In this document: positions 1-5,501 of the stretch, piece by piece
Layout: every line of letters begins with the position of its first letter
Position numbering within the stretch: position 1 is the first letter of the stretch
Assembly (NCBI GenBank): GCA_028708195.1
Contig: JAQVZK010000080.1
Span: 1 to 8,973, forward strand
Direction: 5' to 3'
DNA: 8,973 nt
From: Desulfovibrio sp.
GTDB lineage: Bacteria; Desulfobacterota; Desulfovibrionia; Desulfovibrionales; Desulfovibrionaceae
Notes under the pieces: model-generated
What the model saw: the letters and a program-made list of their open reading frames with translations, nothing else
Databases searched by the model: none
What the model was told of the DNA's origin: nothing
Made by a program: the position numbers and the translations under genes

Positions 1-297
1 CTCGGAAATATGCTTGGCCTGATCCAGCGCAATGGCCTGGGCCAGATCTTCCTTTCTTTGCAGCAGGGCTTCGCGCATTTTGTAAATATAGGCCACACGC
101 TTGCCGATGGAGGTTCTGCGCCAGCCGGGATAGGCCGCGGCCGCCGTATCCACAGCCATTTTCGAAGTCTCTGGCCCGGACTGGGGAACCTGCGAAATCT
201 GTTCGCCAGTAGAAGGATTGTACAGGGGCACTGTGGGCGCTCCTGCTTCCTCTTGCCACTGGCCATTAATATAGTTTCTGATGGTGATCTGCGTCAT
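1..297 (-). CDS. Aldehyde dehydrogenase, CoA-acylating (methylmalonate-semialdehyde type), N-terminal part only
   Basis: Partial gene: 99 codons from ATG at 297 run off the left edge. A clear GGAGGG-type ribosome site lies just upstream, within 302-308. The protein opens with NYINGQW at about residues 8-14, followed by NPSTGEQISQVPQS at about 27-40, a pattern typical of the N-terminal NAD-binding region of aldehyde dehydrogenases and closest in style to methylmalonate-semialdehyde dehydrogenases. The catalytic Cys and Glu lie outside the window, so activity cannot be judged. The gene is the last visible one in the sulfonate run, 107 nt after the binding-protein gene. Inference: it may interconvert sulfoacetaldehyde and sulfoacetyl-CoA (sulfoacetate route), or oxidise another sulfonated or plain aldehyde. 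Family assignment is fairly sure; substrate is not. Confidence 0.8.
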   Translation of the reverse strand, partial: MTQITIRNYINGQWQEEAGAPTVPLYNPSTGEQISQVPQSGPETSKMAVDTAAAAYPGWRRTSIGKRVAYIYKMREALLQRKEDLAQAIALDQAKHISE

Positions 298-360
298 GTT
301 GCCCTCCCGAGCGAAAATAAACCTTCTGCCTGCGATCATAGTCCGTATTTTTTGCTCAGA

Positions 361-393
361 TCGCCCGCCCTGCCCAGATAGCAGAGCGGGCGA
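361..393 (-). other. Intercistronic RNA hairpin after the binding-protein gene
   Basis: Outer arms 361-368 (TCGCCCGC) and 386-393 (GCGGGCGA) are perfectly complementary. An inner 4-bp stem (370-373 with 381-384) closes a 7-nt loop. The one odd pair (369/385) is U-G in the minus-strand RNA but C-A in the plus-strand RNA, so only the minus transcript forms an unbroken 13-bp stem. It starts 11 nt after the stop codon at 405-407. The minus strand has A residues rather than a U-run after it, so it is not a standard intrinsic terminator. Role inferred: 3' stabilisation of the upstream message or partial attenuation before the aldehyde dehydrogenase gene. Confidence 0.6.
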
Positions 394-404
394 CAATCAG
401 ATCA

Positions 405-1487
405 TCAGTTGGCAGGGATGGGTGTCTTTACCTTCTTCAAAAACTTGTCTGTCGCGTAGGTGCCGTCGCCGACCTTTTTAAGGTCATCCTTGTTGATGCG
501 GCCAACTTCTGCAAAGAAAGAGGCCACGTCAGCATGCCACTTCTGAGCAGTGCTCTGCCCCTTGCTGGTGTCAAAAAGCTCTATCTGTTCTTCAAAATTG
601 AATACGGGGTGTGTCTGCAGATCCTTCAGGGCCATCTCGTCAGAATAATTCTTACCGGCCCATTCAAGGAAGAACCGCTTGTATTCGGGCACGAGGGCCT
701 TGGGGTCTTTTTTCATCTGCGCCTGAATCATGTTGACCGCCCGCAGATACACGCGCAGGAACTTGGCCACGAGTTCTGGATTTGCGTCCGCCCACTTCTT
801 GTCGGCAATGAGGCTGATGGGCAGGCCCACACCGCAAGTCTGGGGAGTGCCAGCGACCTTCCAGCCTTTTTCTTCACCCACGTACATATGGGGGGCCCAC
901 AGAGAAACCATGTCGCCAATGCCCGTGCTGAAAGCTCCCAGAGCCTGGGCCTGATCCATATTCTTGATGGTCACGTCGCCGTCTTTGAGGCCCAGCACGC
1001 GCAGCCAGTGGCTGAGGGCGAAGTGCGAAGAAGACACCGTGGTAGCAAGAATGGTTTTGCCCCTGACATCGTCGGGGTGGCCGTACACGTCGGGATACTT
1101 GGGATTATAGCCCTTGGTTTTAAGTACGGGGCTGTCTGGCCGCACCATGACGGCATTGGTGGTTGATTCGTCATTGCCAATGCCAATGACATAGGTGTTG
1201 TAGCGCAGGTTGCCCATCATGGCCGGTACCGCGCCTGTGCCGCAAAGCACCCATTCACCGGCGGGCAAAGCGTTGAGCTGAGCCATGCCGGAGTCAAAGT
1301 ACAACAGGTCAAGGTCAATGCCTTCTTCCTTGTCCCAGCCTTTTTCATGCGCATACCAAACGAGAAATGTTTCGTGTTCGTCCATCCAGGCTGAACGCAG
1401 TTTGACCGGGTTTTGTGCCATACAGAGGGTGACGCCCAACAGCATGACCGCGGTAAGAACGGCAGTCAGAAGAAAAAACTTTTTCAT
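405..1487 (-). CDS. Periplasmic sulfonate/taurine-type ABC substrate-binding protein
   Basis: 360 residues, starting at ATG 1487 with GGAGG at 1492-1496. The N-terminus (MKKFF, then a hydrophobic stretch to about residue 20) is a signal peptide, with likely signal peptidase I cleavage after CMA near residue 24. The Cys there is not in a good lipobox because Leu precedes it. The mature protein has the look of the SsuA/TauA/NMT1 binding-protein family: an early segment describing entry of the ligand domain (WYAHEKGWDKEEGIDLDL), a segment GTGAVPAMMGNLRYN, and a hinge-side region ATTVSSSHFALSHWLRVLGL. It should deliver ligand to the permease pair encoded upstream. It is the only binding protein for two permeases and two ATPases. 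Family is confident; the ligand (taurine, isethionate, sulfoacetate or another anion) cannot be read from sequence. Confidence 0.88.
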   Translation of the reverse strand: MKKFFLLTAVLTAVMLLGVTLCMAQNPVKLRSAWMDEHETFLVWYAHEKGWDKEEGIDLDLLYFDSGMAQLNALPAGEWVLCGTGAVPAMMGNLRYNTYVIGIGNDESTTNAVMVRPDSPVLKTKGYNPKYPDVYGHPDDVRGKTILATTVSSSHFALSHWLRVLGLKDGDVTIKNMDQAQALGAFSTGIGDMVSLWAPHMYVGEEKGWKVAGTPQTCGVGLPISLIADKKWADANPELVAKFLRVYLRAVNMIQAQMKKDPKALVPEYKRFFLEWAGKNYSDEMALKDLQTHPVFNFEEQIELFDTSKGQSTAQKWHADVASFFAEVGRINKDDLKKVGDGTYATDKFLKKVKTPIPAN

Positions 1488-1544
1488 AAAACCTCCAGGC
1501 GTGTAAAAAACGTATGGTGTTTCCGATGACAGAACGCTGAAACT

Positions 1545-1946
1545 CTAGGGTTGCCTGTTCTGTGCCACCCCTTCAATACTTGCCCTCCCCAGCCGCTGCT
1601 GCCTGAGTTCAGTCAGGCGGCCTATGGTTCTGTGTTTGTAAATGCCATACTGGCACCAGCAGGCGACCCCAAGGGGCATCAGCAGCAACAGCCTGTGCCC
1701 GCCAGAAAAATACACCAGCAGGGCCAGCACGCAGCACGTGATTGTGCCAAGACGGTACCGCGCTCTGATGGCGTACATTTCCTTCAGTCTGGCTTCCAGG
1801 TCATCAACGGACAAAGGCTCACTGGTCTGCCCGCCCCTGGCTTCCGCCTTACGCCCATATGCCCGCATAAGCAGCGTCCTGGCCAGATGCCATATGACTA
1901 CGGCGGCGGCAGTTAGAATAAGCGCATGCGATGTTGCTGTATCCAT
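1545..1946 (-). CDS. Small three-helix membrane protein of unknown function
   Basis: 133 residues from ATG 1946, chosen because GAGGGGG at 1949-1955 sits five bases before it; the in-frame GTG at 2009 lacks any ribosome site. Predicted membrane helices lie at about residues 7-27, 67-82 and 85-103. The segment between the first two (28-66) is rich in Arg/Lys and contains an amphipathic stretch (SVDDLEARLKEMYAIRARYR), and the C-terminal tail is also basic. By the positive-inside rule, the N-terminus would be outside and the loop and tail in the cytoplasm. I do not recognise a family. It lies between the second ATPase gene (98 nt away) and the binding-protein gene (57 nt), so it is part of the same run and may be an accessory transporter component or an exporter subunit; both are guesses. 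Confidence 0.7.
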   Translation of the reverse strand: MDTATSHALILTAAAVVIWHLARTLLMRAYGRKAEARGGQTSEPLSVDDLEARLKEMYAIRARYRLGTITCCVLALLVYFSGGHRLLLLMPLGVACWCQYGIYKHRTIGRLTELRQQRLGRASIEGVAQNRQP

Positions 1947-1948
1947 AG

Positions 1949-1955
1949 CCCCCTC
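1949..1955 (-). promoter_or_regulatory. Ribosome-binding site fixing the start of the small membrane protein
   Basis: On the minus strand GAGGGGG precedes ATG 1946 at normal spacing. The longer reading from GTG 2009 has no comparable site. Confidence 0.6.
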
Positions 1956-2044
1956 ACAATGTGCGCCCCCCCGGGATATGGGAAGGATCATGAGCATGTT
2001 GACACTCACGCCGGGTTGCCGCGCGGTGCCCCGTATTTTTTGAC

Positions 2045-2809
2045 CTACAAAACAAGCTCTGTACGGTCAGCGATGACTTCACGCATATGCAGAAGCGCCA
2101 TATCCGTGTGTTCTCTGGGTCTTGGCATATCCACTATGAATTCTTCCTTGATGGTTCCTGGCAGCTTGCCTTCCATAAGAATGATGCGATCCCCCAGAAA
2201 AAGAGCTTCATCAATGTTGTTGGTCACGAAAAGGATGGTGCGTTTTTCCTGTTCCCAGATGCGCGTTATTTCCTGTTGCATGAACATGCGGGTCTGGGCA
2301 TCCAACTGGCCGAAAGGCTCGTCCATCAGCATGACCGATGGGCTGTTTGCATAGGCCCGGGCAATGCCCACACGCTGCTTCATACCCCCGGAAAGCTCGT
2401 GGGGGTAATGGTTTTCAAACCCTGTAAGGCCAACCATGTTGATGTAGTACATGGTTATTTCACGCCGCTCTGCCTTGGGCACCTTGCGCAACTTGAGGCC
2501 CATCTCTACATTACCGAACACGGTTTCCCAGGCAAAAAGCATATAGCCCTGAAAAACCAGTCCCCTGTCTGGCCCTGGCCCCACAATGGGGCCATCGGGC
2601 ATGGTGACAAAGCCCTTGTCTGGCACTTCAAGCCCGGCAATGATCCGCAGAAGCGTCGATTTGCCGCACTGGCCAGGGCCAAGGATGACCAGAAACTCGT
2701 TTTCATGCACAGCCAGGTTCACGTCCTTTATGACAGGCACTTCAACCTTGCCCTTCTGGATGAAGGTCTTGCTGATATCGTTACATTCAATCTTGGTGAG
2801 TTTTTCCAT
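2045..2809 (-). CDS. ABC transporter ATPase, sulfonate/nitrate type, with Asn at the switch-His position
   Basis: 254 residues, from ATG 2809 with AGGGA upstream. This is the second ATPase of the importer. Walker A is GPGQCGKS at residues 44-51 (the usual small residue and Gly before Cys are Gly46 and Gln47). Q-loop Gln is 87 and the signature LSGGM is at 139-143. Walker B ends LMDE with Asp163 and Glu164, and the D-loop is GQLD. The switch position reads VTNNIDEA: Asn197 replaces the histidine that is nearly always present (VTHDxDEA), and the codon is plainly AAC. With the altered P-loop, its own nucleotide site looks weakened, while its signature motif is intact to serve the partner ATPase. 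It follows the second permease gene by 33 nt. It resembles SsuB/TauB/NrtD in length and order. Confidence 0.92.
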   Translation of the reverse strand: MEKLTKIECNDISKTFIQKGKVEVPVIKDVNLAVHENEFLVILGPGQCGKSTLLRIIAGLEVPDKGFVTMPDGPIVGPGPDRGLVFQGYMLFAWETVFGNVEMGLKLRKVPKAERREITMYYINMVGLTGFENHYPHELSGGMKQRVGIARAYANSPSVMLMDEPFGQLDAQTRMFMQQEITRIWEQEKRTILFVTNNIDEALFLGDRIILMEGKLPGTIKEEFIVDMPRPREHTDMALLHMREVIADRTELVL

Positions 2810-2842
2810 GCCGTTTCCCTCAATTTCGCTGCCAACAGGCTA

Positions 2843-3685
2843 TCACAGGTTATCAATACTGCGCCGCCAGGGGCAGAACTTGCGTTCCATCACGGTCAGA
2901 ACCTGAGAGGTGCACCATGCAGAAGCGGCAATCAAAATCATGCCACTCAGCACCAGAGCGGGCTGGTGCGTATCCATGCCACGCTTGATAAGAAAACCAA
3001 TGCCGTCACGGGCGTTCATAAGTTCCGCTGCCAGCACGCACGTCCAGGCGATGCTCATAGATATCTGCAATCCGGCAAACACTGAGGGAAATGACGCGGG
3101 AAAGGACACCTGAAATATTTCGTCCTTTCTGTTGCCGCCCAGCACGCGAACCACATCGTACAGTTCCGGCTCGACCAGGCGGATACCGTTGTATGAGTTG
3201 AGCAAACAGGGCACGAATGTACCGATAATAATGATGAAAACCTTGGCAAACTCGCCCACGCCGAACCATAAAATGGCCAGAGACACCCAGGCTATGGGCG
3301 GCATTGGCTTCAGCAGGTCAAAAAGAGGTTTGACGATGGCGTTGACATATTTGTTCAGCGCCATAAAGAGGCCCAGAGGCACGGCCACCACGGCAGCCAG
3401 GCTGAAGCCCATGAGCACGCGCAACGTGCTGGCCCAGATGTGCCCCCACAAATTGGTACCGCCAAATTTCATGCTCATGAGCATCTTGATCTGCATGACC
3501 ACATCAGAGGGCCGGGCAAGAGAATCGTCAAAAACCTTCAGGGCTGCCACACGGTCCCAGACAACAAAGAAGGTCAGCAGAGAAACACCGTATAAAAAAT
3601 AGATGTTGGTAAGAATGAGCATGACGCTCAGCGGCCGGGATTCCTTGATTTGACCCACGGTTTCATTGGCAATATGTGAACTCAT
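2843..3685 (-). CDS. ABC transporter permease, sulfonate/nitrate type (second of pair)
   Basis: 280 residues from ATG 3685. About six membrane helices are expected: residues 21-43, 85-110, 130-160 (probably two), 200-222 and 244-265. The cytoplasmic EAA loop that docks on the ATPase is at about 178-200 (VVRVLGGNRKDEIFQ...FPASFP, with the conserved Gly183), and PMPPIAW at 127-133 is typical of the BPD_transp_1 family near SsuC/TauC. It is clearly paralogous to the preceding permease (PIPPIAW, the same EAA layout, GIGFLI versus GLGFLI) but diverged. It has a longer N-terminus of about 20 polar residues. Its start is just two bases past the stop of the previous gene. It is likely one half of a heterodimeric channel. 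Confidence 0.9.
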   Translation of the reverse strand: MSSHIANETVGQIKESRPLSVMLILTNIYFLYGVSLLTFFVVWDRVAALKVFDDSLARPSDVVMQIKMLMSMKFGGTNLWGHIWASTLRVLMGFSLAAVVAVPLGLFMALNKYVNAIVKPLFDLLKPMPPIAWVSLAILWFGVGEFAKVFIIIIGTFVPCLLNSYNGIRLVEPELYDVVRVLGGNRKDEIFQVSFPASFPSVFAGLQISMSIAWTCVLAAELMNARDGIGFLIKRGMDTHQPALVLSGMILIAASAWCTSQVLTVMERKFCPWRRSIDNL

Positions 3686-3696
3686 GCCTACCTCCT
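3686..3696 (-). promoter_or_regulatory. Coupled stop/ribosome site/start between the two permease genes
   Basis: On the minus strand AGGAGG (3691-3696) lies inside the last codons of the first permease, the TAG stop is at 3688-3690 and the next ATG is at 3685. The second permease is therefore probably translated by ribosomes finishing the first, which favours equal amounts of both. Confidence 0.75.
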
Positions 3697-4482
3697 GATG
3701 CCAGCCAGCAGCGTCTTTTCAATGTAGTCGATGACGACGCCAATGGCGGCGCCAGACAGGCCAACACAGATCATGCCAAGCAGCACTATGTCAGGACGGA
3801 TCAAACGCCCACCCATGGTGATGAGGAAGCCAAGGCCCGAGTCGGCGGCCAGCAGTTCCGCGCCCACAAGGTTGGTCCAGCAGTAGGCCAGGGCGATCTG
3901 CAGAGCGCCGAAAACCATCGGCAGGGCCGACGGTATGCACAGGCCCTTGAATATCTGCCAGTCATTGGCCCCATAGGTGCGCGCCATCTGGATCAGGGCG
4001 GGATTGGTCATTCTTACTCCCACGTAGGAGTTGATGACGCAGGGCACAATACCTGCGATCCAGATGATGAATACCTTGCCTGTAAGGTCGATGCCGAACC
4101 AGAAAACTGTCAGGGGAATCCACGCAATGGGTGGAATGGGCCGGATCAGCTCAAATATGGGCCGCACAAGACCTTCCACAATCTTGAACCAGCCCATGGC
4201 CAGCCCCAGAGGTATGCCCACCAGCAAAGAAAGGCTGTAGCCAAGAAAGGCCTCCTTGATGCTGGTCCAGATGTGCGTCGAGAGCACCGCGCCGTCAGGC
4301 ATGGGATCGTGCAGTTTGTCCAGAAATGCTTGAAACACCTGGGTGGGCGAAGCCAGTAGTTCATTAGGAATGATCCCGTATGTGACCAGAGCCTGCCAGC
4401 CAAAAAAGAACGTGGCCAGACTCAAAACGGGCAATATGGTAAGTAGCAGAGGTTGCCTTACTTTTACTTCTTGATAAGCCAT
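3688..4482 (-). CDS. ABC transporter permease, sulfonate/nitrate type (first of pair)
   Basis: 264 residues from ATG 4482; AAGGAGA lies seven bases upstream. Membrane helices are expected at about residues 12-34, 74-100, 118-150 (two), 186-212 and 232-252. The EAA loop is at about 167-188 (ARTYGANDWQIFKG...PSALP, conserved Gly171), and PIPPIAW at 115-121 with FWFGI after it is typical of SsuC/TauC/NrtB permeases. It shares this plan with the following permease. Length matches the usual 250-280 residues of the family. It lies 37 nt after the first ATPase gene in the same run and should form the inner-membrane channel with its paralogue. Confidence 0.9.
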   Translation of the reverse strand: MAYQEVKVRQPLLLTILPVLSLATFFFGWQALVTYGIIPNELLASPTQVFQAFLDKLHDPMPDGAVLSTHIWTSIKEAFLGYSLSLLVGIPLGLAMGWFKIVEGLVRPIFELIRPIPPIAWIPLTVFWFGIDLTGKVFIIWIAGIVPCVINSYVGVRMTNPALIQMARTYGANDWQIFKGLCIPSALPMVFGALQIALAYCWTNLVGAELLAADSGLGFLITMGGRLIRPDIVLLGMICVGLSGAAIGVVIDYIEKTLLAGIRR

Positions 4483-4519
4483 GCGGTAGTCTCCTTCTAT
4501 GGTTCCGAAGCCTTGATGG

Positions 4520-5269
4520 CTACCACCAGCGGATCAGTTCGGTCACCTGCTTGCGCAGTTCCACAAAGCGCGGATCCGTCAGCTTGCGCGGACGCTCAAT
4601 ATCCACATGTATTTCAGCTTTTATGGTGGTTGGCTTATTGGAGAGCACAAGAATGCGGTCGGCCACATAAACGGCCTCTTCAATATTGTGCGTCACAAAA
4701 AGAATGGTGCTGTTGAGCGTACGCCAGAGATTGACCAGCTCATCTTCAAGGTAATAGCGCAGCTTTACGTCAAGCTGCCCATAAGGCTCATCCATGAGCA
4801 AGAGGTCCGGCTGGACGGCAAAGGCCCGGGAAACGGCAATGCGCTGAATCATACTGGCAGAAACCTGATTAGGATACAGGTCCGCGCAGCTTGAGAGCCC
4901 CACCTGTTCCATAATGGCGTCGCTGCGCTTCATGCGCTCGCCGTGGGGAACCCCCTTGATCTCCATGCCGTAGGCCACATTTTCCCGCACAGTACGCCAG
5001 GGCAAACAAGTCGGCTCTTGGAATACGTAAGAAATATTATGTGTGCGCGGGTTGGCCTCTTCTCCGTCAATAAGAATATTGCCTTCGGTGGCGGGCATGA
5101 GCTTTGAAAGCATGTTGAGAAAGGTGGTTTTGCCGCAGCCGGTAGGCCCGACAATGGCAACCAGCTCGCCCCTGGCCACACTGAAATTGATATTGTCAAG
5201 CACCGTCAGGCTGCCGAATCGCTTCGTCAGATTACGGACTTGAATTTTATTTGGAGTTTTTTCTGACAC
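4520..5269 (-). CDS. ABC transporter ATPase, sulfonate/nitrate type, with degenerate signature motif
   Basis: 249 residues using GTG 5269, which has AAAGGAG at 5277-5283 seven bases upstream; a longer in-frame reading from GTG 5338 lacks a ribosome site and adds non-family sequence. Walker A GPTGCGKT is at residues 41-48 and Q-loop Gln is 84 (VFQEPTCLPWRTV, typical of SsuB/TauB). Walker B LLLMDE ends at Asp160 and Glu161, the D-loop is GQLD, and the switch His is 194 (VTHNIEEA). The signature that should read LSGGM-QQR reads VSASMIQR at 136-143, losing both glycines; I checked the codons (GTT TCT GCC AGT ATG). Its own Walker A/B/His set is complete, so it should hydrolyse ATP against the intact signature of the second ATPase. 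First gene of the transporter block, 232 nt after xsc. Confidence 0.92.
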   Translation of the reverse strand: MSEKTPNKIQVRNLTKRFGSLTVLDNINFSVARGELVAIVGPTGCGKTTFLNMLSKLMPATEGNILIDGEEANPRTHNISYVFQEPTCLPWRTVRENVAYGMEIKGVPHGERMKRSDAIMEQVGLSSCADLYPNQVSASMIQRIAVSRAFAVQPDLLLMDEPYGQLDVKLRYYLEDELVNLWRTLNSTILFVTHNIEEAVYVADRILVLSNKPTTIKAEIHVDIERPRKLTDPRFVELRKQVTELIRWW

Positions 5270-5276
5270 TAACGAA

Positions 5277-5283
5277 CTCCTTT
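5277..5283 (-). promoter_or_regulatory. Ribosome-binding site fixing the GTG start of the first ATPase
   Basis: Minus-strand AAAGGAG lies seven bases before GTG 5269 and gives a protein starting SEKTPNKIQVRNLTKRF after the initiator, the normal N-terminus for this family. Confidence 0.7.
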
Positions 5284-5386
5284 GGATTGATAGTACGCAG
5301 CAGCCCCGCCGGTCTGAAAAGCGCCGGTTATACGGCACCGTTATTTGGCCTGACTATATAAAACCCAAAGCCTGCCTTGACTGAAA

Positions 5387-5405
5387 CCTGATGCATTGCA
5401 TCAGG
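5387..5405. promoter_or_regulatory. 19-bp perfect palindrome, candidate operator
   Basis: CCTGATGCA-T-TGCATCAGG has perfect 9-bp arms around one central base, 118-136 bp upstream of the GTG start of the first ATPase gene. Symmetry at DNA level suggests a dimeric regulator site; as RNA it would also form a 7-bp hairpin with a 5-nt loop. A near copy (TGATGCTTGCACCAG) sits at 7366-7380, close to the start site predicted for xsc. The binding protein is unknown. Confidence 0.45.
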
Positions 5406-5462
5406 GGGCCGACTTTTTTTGCCAGCCGGGGCGTAACGCGCGACAGTTGCCTCCATGACCGA

Positions 5463-5496
5463 AAGGGCGCGCCCGGTTTGCCCCGGACGCGCCCTT
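5463..5496 (-). terminator. Hairpin directly after xsc, possible leaky terminator or 3' stabiliser
   Basis: Arms 5463-5471 (AAGGGCGCG) and 5488-5496 (CGCGCCCTT) pair perfectly. The inner CCGG arms (5473-5476, 5483-5486) continue the stem around a 6-nt loop. The linking pair 5472/5487 is U-G in the minus RNA and C-A in the plus RNA, so the minus transcript has an unbroken 14-bp stem. It begins five bases after the xsc stop. Only three U residues follow the stem, so full termination is unlikely; reduced read-through into the transporter genes or protection of the xsc message fits better. Confidence 0.6.
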
Positions 5497-5501
5497 ATCG
5501 C

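Larger units (their letters stand above)
5270..5501 (-). other. Gene-free spacer between xsc and the transporter block
   Basis: 232 nt with no credible gene. It holds a strong hairpin directly after xsc (5463-5496), a 19-bp palindrome (5387-5405) and an AT-rich patch on the minus strand (TTTTATATAG around 5355-5365) that could be part of a weak promoter without a convincing -35 box. I see no good sigma-54 element here. The transporter genes may be reached by read-through from xsc, by their own promoter, or both. Confidence 0.5.

Noticed and set aside
1416..1487. Lipoprotein signal on the binding protein
   Set aside because: The Cys near residue 22 is preceded by Leu rather than Gly/Ala/Ser, so a cleaved soluble periplasmic protein is more likely.
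344..2042. Shared string CCGTATTTTTTG in two spacer regions (343-355 and 2031-2043), with a similar string near 7323
   Set aside because: A 12-base match is expected by chance in a sequence of this length, and the flanks do not align.
2087..3085. Long plus-strand open frame (332 codons)
   Set aside because: It lies antisense over the second ATPase and second permease genes, which carry clear family motifs; its product has low-complexity, non-domain composition and no ribosome site. It is a shadow of the real frames.
5270..5338. Longer N-terminus for the first ATPase from GTG 5338
   Set aside because: There is no ribosome site, and the extra residues do not fit the family, whereas GTG 5269 has a good site.
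5387..5420. Palindrome followed by a T7 run as a plus-strand terminator
   Set aside because: Eight bases separate the stem end from the T-run, and no plus-strand gene ends nearby.
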